Source of the DNA: Weissella confusa
GTDB taxonomy: Bacteria > Bacillota > Bacilli > Lactobacillales > Lactobacillaceae
Direction: 5' to 3'
NCBI GenBank assembly: GCA_016466735.1
Contig: JAAOED010000015.1
Location: forward strand, 1 to 64,000
Length of the DNA stretch: 64,000 nucleotides
Shown here: positions 59,768-64,000 of the stretch, piece by piece
How the letters are laid out: each line of letters opens with the position of its first letter
Numbering within the stretch: position 1 is the first letter of the stretch
Made by a program: the position numbers and the translations under genes
The notes under the pieces: model-generated
Told to the model about the DNA's origin: nothing
Database searches by the model: none
What the model saw: only the letters and a program-made list of their open reading frames with translations

Positions 59768-60364
59768 TTAATCCTCCCACCAGTTTTTAAACTCAGTCAT
59801 AAATTCACGCAAGGCCGCCCCACGGTGCGAAATTTCATTCTTCTCAGCTGGCGTCAATTCAGCCAACGTCTTATCGAATGGTTCGTAGTAGAACAATGGG
59901 TCATACCCAAAGCCACCTTCACCACGTGCTTCGCGCAAAATGTGTCCGTCAACCTTACCAGCAGCGACCAAGCGCGTACCATCTGGCTTAATTGCCACGA
60001 TGACTGCGTGGAATGATGCGGTACGGTCAATGTCAGGTGTACTTTCAAGCTCATGCAACAACTTTGCATTGTTAGCTGCATCATCATGATCACCTGCGTA
60101 ACGCGCTGAGTGAACACCTGGTGCACCATTCAACGCATCAACCATCAAACCGGCATCTTCAGCAACTACCGGCACACCAAATGCGTGCGCAATCGTTTCC
60201 GCTTTGATCGTCGCATTCTCTTGAAATGTCGTGCCATCCTCAATAATAGCTGGCACATTGTCCAATTCATTTAACGAAACAACTTCAATACCAAGTGGTG
60301 TTAGGAACTCGCGGAATTCGCGTACCTTACCTTCGTTCTTTGACGCAAAAATCAACTTTGCCAT
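59768..60364 (-). CDS. rdgB: Non-canonical purine NTP pyrophosphatase RdgB/HAM1
   Basis: A 198-residue house-cleaning enzyme that removes dITP and XTP. It has FASKNEGKVREFREFL, FQENATIKAETIAHAFG, VVAEDAGLMVDALNGAPGVHSARYAG, GEGGFGYDPLFYYEPFDKTLAEL and SHRGAALREF, all complete. It lies between murI and yfcE with short gaps. AAAGGGGGCC precedes the ATG. Confidence 0.97.
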   Translation of the reverse strand: MAKLIFASKNEGKVREFREFLTPLGIEVVSLNELDNVPAIIEDGTTFQENATIKAETIAHAFGVPVVAEDAGLMVDALNGAPGVHSARYAGDHDDAANNAKLLHELESTPDIDRTASFHAVIVAIKPDGTRLVAAGKVDGHILREARGEGGFGYDPLFYYEPFDKTLAELTPAEKNEISHRGAALREFMTEFKNWWED

Positions 60365-60382
60365 GAGGCCCCCTTTATGACT

Positions 60383-61228
60383 TTAGTCTGTAACAGATTC
60401 GTTCAACACTAGTGTATCACCAACGATATCCAAGTGCTTAACTGTCATTTCCTTATCATCCAACCAACGACCACCAATCGTGGCAAAACGCTTTACACTA
60501 CCAGTTGTAAAGTATTCGTCGTTCGTGTGATCAGCTGGGTTTGCTGCTGCGTGACGCAAATCATACTTGTCCAAGAATTCAACAACCGTTGAAATCGTTT
60601 CGGCACCTGAGTTAACCAACGTTACTTGAGGTCCCATCGCTTCTTGAATGAAGCCTTCCATCAATGGGAAGTGCGTGCATCCAAGAATCAACGTATCAAC
60701 TTGGTGGTTCTTAAAGTACGTCAACTTTTCCTTAACCACTTGGCGGGCAAATTCTGAGGTGTAGTCGTGGTTTTCGGCCACATCAACAAATTCTGGTGCG
60801 GCAAGTTGTACAACGTTTGCTGCACGGTTACCTTGCAACAAACCGTTGTAGTAAGCCAATGACTTAACCGTTCCGGCCGTTGCGATAACACCAATTTCAC
60901 CGTCCGTTGACTTGCGCAAAGCGGCATCGACACCAGGTTGGATAACACCAACAACTGGGATGTCTAGCTTTGCTTGAAGGTCAGGAAGTGCGGCCGCAGT
61001 AGCTGTGTTGCACGCCACGACCAGCATCTTGATATCCTTCTTCAGCAAATAATTAACCATTTGCCAAGTGAAGCCGAGGACTTCATCCTGTGGGCGTGGA
61101 CCATAAGGCATACGCGCCGTGTCCCCCACGTAGTAGACTTGTTCATCAGGAATTTGCAGCAAGGCTTGCTTGACCACGGTCAACCCACCGATACCAGAAT
61201 CGATGTAACCAATTGCACGATTATCCAT
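60383..61228 (-). CDS. murI: Glutamate racemase
   Basis: A 281-residue enzyme that makes D-glutamate for peptidoglycan. It has IDSGIGGLTVVKQAL, GDTARMPYG, catalytic Cys73 in ACNTATAAALP and Cys184 in GCTHFPLM. I use the ATG at 61228; an in-frame GTG three codons earlier is possible. Its operon with rdgB and yfcE is the housekeeping arrangement, so this is the main copy; a paralogue is at 28 kb. Confidence 0.96.
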   Translation of the reverse strand: MDNRAIGYIDSGIGGLTVVKQALLQIPDEQVYYVGDTARMPYGPRPQDEVLGFTWQMVNYLLKKDIKMLVVACNTATAAALPDLQAKLDIPVVGVIQPGVDAALRKSTDGEIGVIATAGTVKSLAYYNGLLQGNRAANVVQLAAPEFVDVAENHDYTSEFARQVVKEKLTYFKNHQVDTLILGCTHFPLMEGFIQEAMGPQVTLVNSGAETISTVVEFLDKYDLRHAAANPADHTNDEYFTTGSVKRFATIGGRWLDDKEMTVKHLDIVGDTLVLNESVTD

Positions 61229-61300
61229 TATCTTCACTTCTTTCGTTTTTTCTAAGTCTTCATTATAACATTGCCAGGCCTATTCCGGAAATTTACGGTG

Positions 61301-61331
61301 GAAAAGTAAAAGACCTGGTAAAGACCAGGTC
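61301..61331 (-). terminator. Terminator of the HAD gene
   Basis: GACCTGGT (61312-61319) pairs perfectly with ACCAGGTC (61324-61331), loop AAAG on the plus strand; a TTTTACTTTT tail follows on the minus strand. Confidence 0.9.
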
Positions 61332-61338
61332 CAATCGC

Positions 61339-61962
61339 TTACTTTGCAGCCAACTTTAAAATGTCAGCAGGCGTTTCAAAGATAATATCCGCTTCATCGT
61401 TAAAGACAGCGCGGTCACGGACACCCCATGAGGCCATTCCAAACTTAATACCGGCATTGTGTGCAGCATGCATGTCGTGTACTGAATCACCGATGTAAAT
61501 TGACTCTGAAGGCGTTGCATCCAAATCAGCCATTGACTTCAAAATTGGATCAGCGGCTGGCTTCATCTTTGGCGTTTGACCCGCAAAGACGAAATCATCG
61601 AAGTAGCCGTTGATGTCAAAGTTATCCGCGTGATCTGCAAATTCTTCCGGTGTGTTAGAGGTTACAATCCCCATCTTAACCCCGGTCGCCTTCAAGTCAG
61701 CCAACATGTCGTGAATGCCGTCAAATAGCTTCACTTCGTTCCAGAAATCGTGGTAGTGACTTTGCCACTGCTTTTGCATTTCTTCTGGGTTTTCGATGTT
61801 GAACTTAATCAACGCATCCAATGAAGGCAACCCGAAAATGGCGTATAGCTCCTCATATTCTTTATGAATACCGTTGGCTTCCAAAGTGAATTGCAATGAC
61901 TTCATGTACATGCTCTCTGTGCTCAACAATGTGCCATCAACGTCAAAAATGAATGTCTTCAT
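61339..61962 (-). CDS. HAD-family hydrolase (PGP/beta-phosphoglucomutase-like)
   Basis: A 207-residue subfamily IA HAD phosphatase: nucleophile motif FDVDGTLLSTESMY, motif II GIVTSNTP, Lys in GQTPKMKPAADPIL, and acidic motif YIGDSVHDMHAA. An alpha-helical cap lies between residues 15 and 80. Substrate could be phosphoglycolate or a sugar phosphate. Single gene with its own terminator. Confidence 0.92.
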   Translation of the reverse strand: MKTFIFDVDGTLLSTESMYMKSLQFTLEANGIHKEYEELYAIFGLPSLDALIKFNIENPEEMQKQWQSHYHDFWNEVKLFDGIHDMLADLKATGVKMGIVTSNTPEEFADHADNFDINGYFDDFVFAGQTPKMKPAADPILKSMADLDATPSESIYIGDSVHDMHAAHNAGIKFGMASWGVRDRAVFNDEADIIFETPADILKLAAK

Positions 61963-62021
61963 AGTCCTGTGAACTCCTCAATACTTAGTGCCTTCATTAT
62001 AGCACGTGGTTTTCGTCATGA

Positions 62022-62333
62022 TTAGTGTTGAACGGCACGCATGCCCACCGTCATCACCGTTAAGACGATTACCGCTAACAACTGACCAAGCATGACGCGT
62101 TGCAATGCCATCCAGTAGGCATGTTCAAGCGGAACAGCCAAGACTACGGTTGCTAAAACAACGATCACTGTCGCGACACAACAGCTAGTCCGCGTTGAAA
62201 CACGTTTTAAGAAGAAATATAACGTCATCGTCGCAATAATAGCTGGCAAAATAATCAAAAGTGGATGTACACCAATTAGTGGTGTGAGTAAAATATCGCT
62301 TATATAAATTAGTAATAACAGGATTTGAACCAT
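62022..62333 (-). CDS. Small membrane protein, unknown
   Basis: A 103-residue hydrophobic protein with about four membrane segments (LLLLIYISDILLTPLIG, LLIILPAIIATMTLYFFL, CCVATVIVVLATVVLAV, VMLGQLLAVIVLTVMTVG). GGAGGATAAACTG fixes the ATG at 62333; the longer frame runs back through the terminator of the upstream gene. No family recognised. Confidence 0.72.
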   Translation of the reverse strand: MVQILLLLIYISDILLTPLIGVHPLLIILPAIIATMTLYFFLKRVSTRTSCCVATVIVVLATVVLAVPLEHAYWMALQRVMLGQLLAVIVLTVMTVGMRAVQH

Positions 62334-62370
62334 CAGTTTATCCTCCTGATTTAACCATACCAAAGGCGAA

Positions 62371-62400
62371 AAGAAAAAGCCGACCCTATCCAGGCCAGCT
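62371..62400 (-). terminator. Terminator of the acidic-protein gene
   Basis: AGCTGGCCT pairs with GGGTCGGCT on the minus strand using G-U pairs, then TTTTTCTTTT. Confidence 0.75.
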
Positions 62401-62409
62401 AAAATTTTC

Positions 62410-63840
62410 TTAATATATCGCCGGCATATCTTGGCCAATTTCGACCATCTCCAGCTTATTTGCTGCATCCACGATTAATGCATAGGCATAACGATCAAAC
62501 TGAACCGTTTCAATCGCTTTGCCCCACTTGAGAACATTGGCTTTCGGCATCAAATCTTGTGAGGCTGCCCAACGTGCAAACTCAATCACAATATCATCAA
62601 CGAATTCAAAACCATCTAGGCCAAACAAATCAAAGGTTTGGAACTTTTGACGCAAGACGCGGCCTAACATATCAGGCGTAATCGCTTCTAAACTAGCCTG
62701 TGTTTTAACCGCTAGTTCATCCAGAACCATCGATATAATCGCTTGCGCTGTTTCCAACCCTTCAGGCGTCAATTCATCACGGTCAACCAAGTCCGTCATA
62801 AAGTCGTGAATGGTGTCATCATAGTCGGGCACCTCGCCGTCATCGCCTGAATAAGATAGCTCATCGGGTTCATGTGCTAGAATTCCCACAATCAGCGCCT
62901 GCAGTTCCGATGTGTAGTGAATGCGTTCATCATTTTCAGATACAGTCACCACATCTTGTAGGAACAAACCATTTAAGCCATCAAAGAAGTCACGCACCGC
63001 ATATTGGGTGTCAGCCCAATCCCCCATCTCAATCTGGGTTTCAAGCCACTCGCGCATCGGTGCGACGTAAACAACCGTTAGCACCAACAACTCTTGGTGT
63101 TCCTTTAGGTATGCAATATGCTTCTTAATCACCGGTTGAATGCTACGGTGCTGCTTATATAGCGCTGGTATGCCACTATCATTCAATACCTCGAAGAAGA
63201 ACTTCACCCGTAGGTCATCATCGTCAGTTGTTGTTTCTTGAGCGAAATCTACGTTCGTCTCACGCAACTCATCTTCAGTCACTTCAAGACCTAGCTCCGT
63301 CATTAGATTTTGCATCAATTCCACTTCTTCGTCATCAAGTGGTTCATCAATTGATTCTTCTAAATCATTCAAGTACTCAGGCACGGTCTCCATCAGCCAA
63401 GCACGCACATCAGGCGTAAAGAAACTATCGCGAATTAGGCCACGTTCCACCAAATTTTCAACGATTGCCTCCATTAGTTCAACTAGTAACCCAGTATATT
63501 GCCGATCTACTTCCAAGTAACCCAATGTCATGCCCATTGCTTGGAAAAGATTATCTGGTGTCCAGTTGTTCGGCACTTCATTAGTCAAGATAAAGGCGTA
63601 ATCCACTGTTTGACGAACAAAAATGTTAACGAAGTCATCATCAACTTGCTTGTTATCATGATACTTTTTGACTAAATCATCGCTGACTGACACCGCTAAA
63701 GCACGGTTAATCATCAGCGCAGTCTGATCAATCGGTGGTAGTACCAAGCCCCCTTGCTTAGCATATGACTGTCGAATCAATTCCGCATAATCCGCTGGAA
63801 TAAAGTTATCCGCATCAAACGGCATTTCTGATTCATCCAT
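62410..63840 (-). CDS. Large acidic protein, unknown function
   Basis: A 476-residue soluble, strongly acidic protein with Asp/Glu clusters (ESIDEPLDDEEVELM, ETTTDDDDLR, GDDGEVPDYDDT). It is predicted helical throughout, without membrane segment or known catalytic motif. Internal similarity between its helical blocks suggests a repeat protein, but I could not prove it. GGGGGTTC precedes the ATG, and a TATAAT box lies 40 bp upstream. It follows a tRNA gene. No family recognised. Confidence 0.75.
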   Translation of the reverse strand: MDESEMPFDADNFIPADYAELIRQSYAKQGGLVLPPIDQTALMINRALAVSVSDDLVKKYHDNKQVDDDFVNIFVRQTVDYAFILTNEVPNNWTPDNLFQAMGMTLGYLEVDRQYTGLLVELMEAIVENLVERGLIRDSFFTPDVRAWLMETVPEYLNDLEESIDEPLDDEEVELMQNLMTELGLEVTEDELRETNVDFAQETTTDDDDLRVKFFFEVLNDSGIPALYKQHRSIQPVIKKHIAYLKEHQELLVLTVVYVAPMREWLETQIEMGDWADTQYAVRDFFDGLNGLFLQDVVTVSENDERIHYTSELQALIVGILAHEPDELSYSGDDGEVPDYDDTIHDFMTDLVDRDELTPEGLETAQAIISMVLDELAVKTQASLEAITPDMLGRVLRQKFQTFDLFGLDGFEFVDDIVIEFARWAASQDLMPKANVLKWGKAIETVQFDRYAYALIVDAANKLEMVEIGQDMPAIY

Positions 63841-63926
63841 AATCTAGAACCCCCTGTCAGTCTCTTATAGATGATTATACGTTGTTCCACGATAATAAAA
63901 CAGTGATTACGTATAGTCCAAAGGCA

Positions 63927-63957
63927 CAAAAAAACGGTCTTACCGAAGTAAGACCGT
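63927..63957 (-). terminator. Terminator after the tRNA
   Basis: ACGGTCTTAC (63934-63943) pairs perfectly with GTAAGACCGT (63948-63957) around a 4-nt loop, then T7 on the minus strand. Confidence 0.95.
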
Positions 63958-63971
63958 TCGTAAACCATTGA

Positions 63972-64000
63972 AGCGGACGACGGGAATCGAACCCGCATTC
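63972..64000 (-). tRNA. tRNA 3' part, probably tRNA-Gly
   Basis: Partial, cut by the window end. The T arm reads GCGGG-TTCGATT-CCCGT, then acceptor CGTCCGC and discriminator T (position 63972). A T discriminator and a GCGGACG acceptor fit bacterial tRNA-Gly. The anticodon is outside the window. CCA is not encoded. Confidence 0.8.

Overview
The window looks like a low-GC Gram-positive lactic acid bacterium, most probably Weissella or a close Leuconostoc-clade relative. This is an inference from gene content: an L-2-hydroxyisocaproate dehydrogenase of the type described from Lactobacillus (Weissella) confusus, a fructose PTS, an alpha-galactosidase/GPH permease with a C-terminal EIIA domain, CcpA-type cre sites, T-box control, and the Firmicutes-type block spxH / relQ-nadK-rluD. 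No sequence search was run. Most genes lie on the minus strand.

0-14 kb is carbohydrate and small-regulator territory. It holds a fruRKA operon with promoter, operator palindrome and cre; a nucleotidase; a CsbD stress protein; a three-gene SRPBCC / reductase / RRNPP-type regulator operon; and an alpha-galactosidase plus EIIA-fused permease operon under a promoter whose -10 is covered by a perfect cre, with its LacI regulator. 14-23 kb is accessory and partly decayed: an XRE/membrane pair, a broken serine recombinase, a four-gene plus-strand cassette of unknown function (15.3-17.4 kb), a TetR/reductase pair with a clear operator, small peptides, a PhzF protein, a LysE exporter and gene fragments.

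23-31 kb has an MFS transporter broken by a one-base slip in a G tract, a serine hydrolase, a tautomerase and an Asp-nucleophile hydrolase. It continues with an AraC regulator beside a second glutamate racemase, a LysE exporter divergent from a MarR gene with twin operators, and tRNA-Arg. 30.4-35 kb is a four-gene operon (FAD 2-hydroxyacid dehydrogenase, aminotransferase, L-2-hydroxyacid dehydrogenase, MetQ-type binding protein) behind a T-box whose specifier reads as ATG (Met). I interpret it as a methionine-scavenging operon working through the 2-hydroxy or 2-keto analogue of methionine.

35-53 kb is a mixture: an AlkD-type repair protein, PadR/DUF1048, a DUF2075 helicase with an almost leaderless mRNA, a small membrane gene followed by a strongly folded RNA, ABC-ATPase and IS3 relics, MarR/GNAT, and a LysR-divergent redox cluster (DUF2255, aldo-keto reductase, CMD, cupin). 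Further on come a CoA-disulfide-reductase-like flavoprotein, a YdcZ-type exporter, an ABC-F resistance-type ATPase behind a two-uORF attenuator, a degenerate Doc-like pair, and a ring-cleaving dioxygenase. 53-64 kb is core housekeeping: Bcr/CflA, mgtE, rluD, nadK, relQ, spxH, yfcE, rdgB, murI, a HAD phosphatase, a large acidic protein, and the 3' part of a tRNA, probably tRNA-Gly.

The best candidates for something new are the Met T-box operon, the ABC-F leader with repeated stop-codon motifs, the folded RNA at 38.7 kb, and the uncharacterised cassette at 15.3-17.4 kb.
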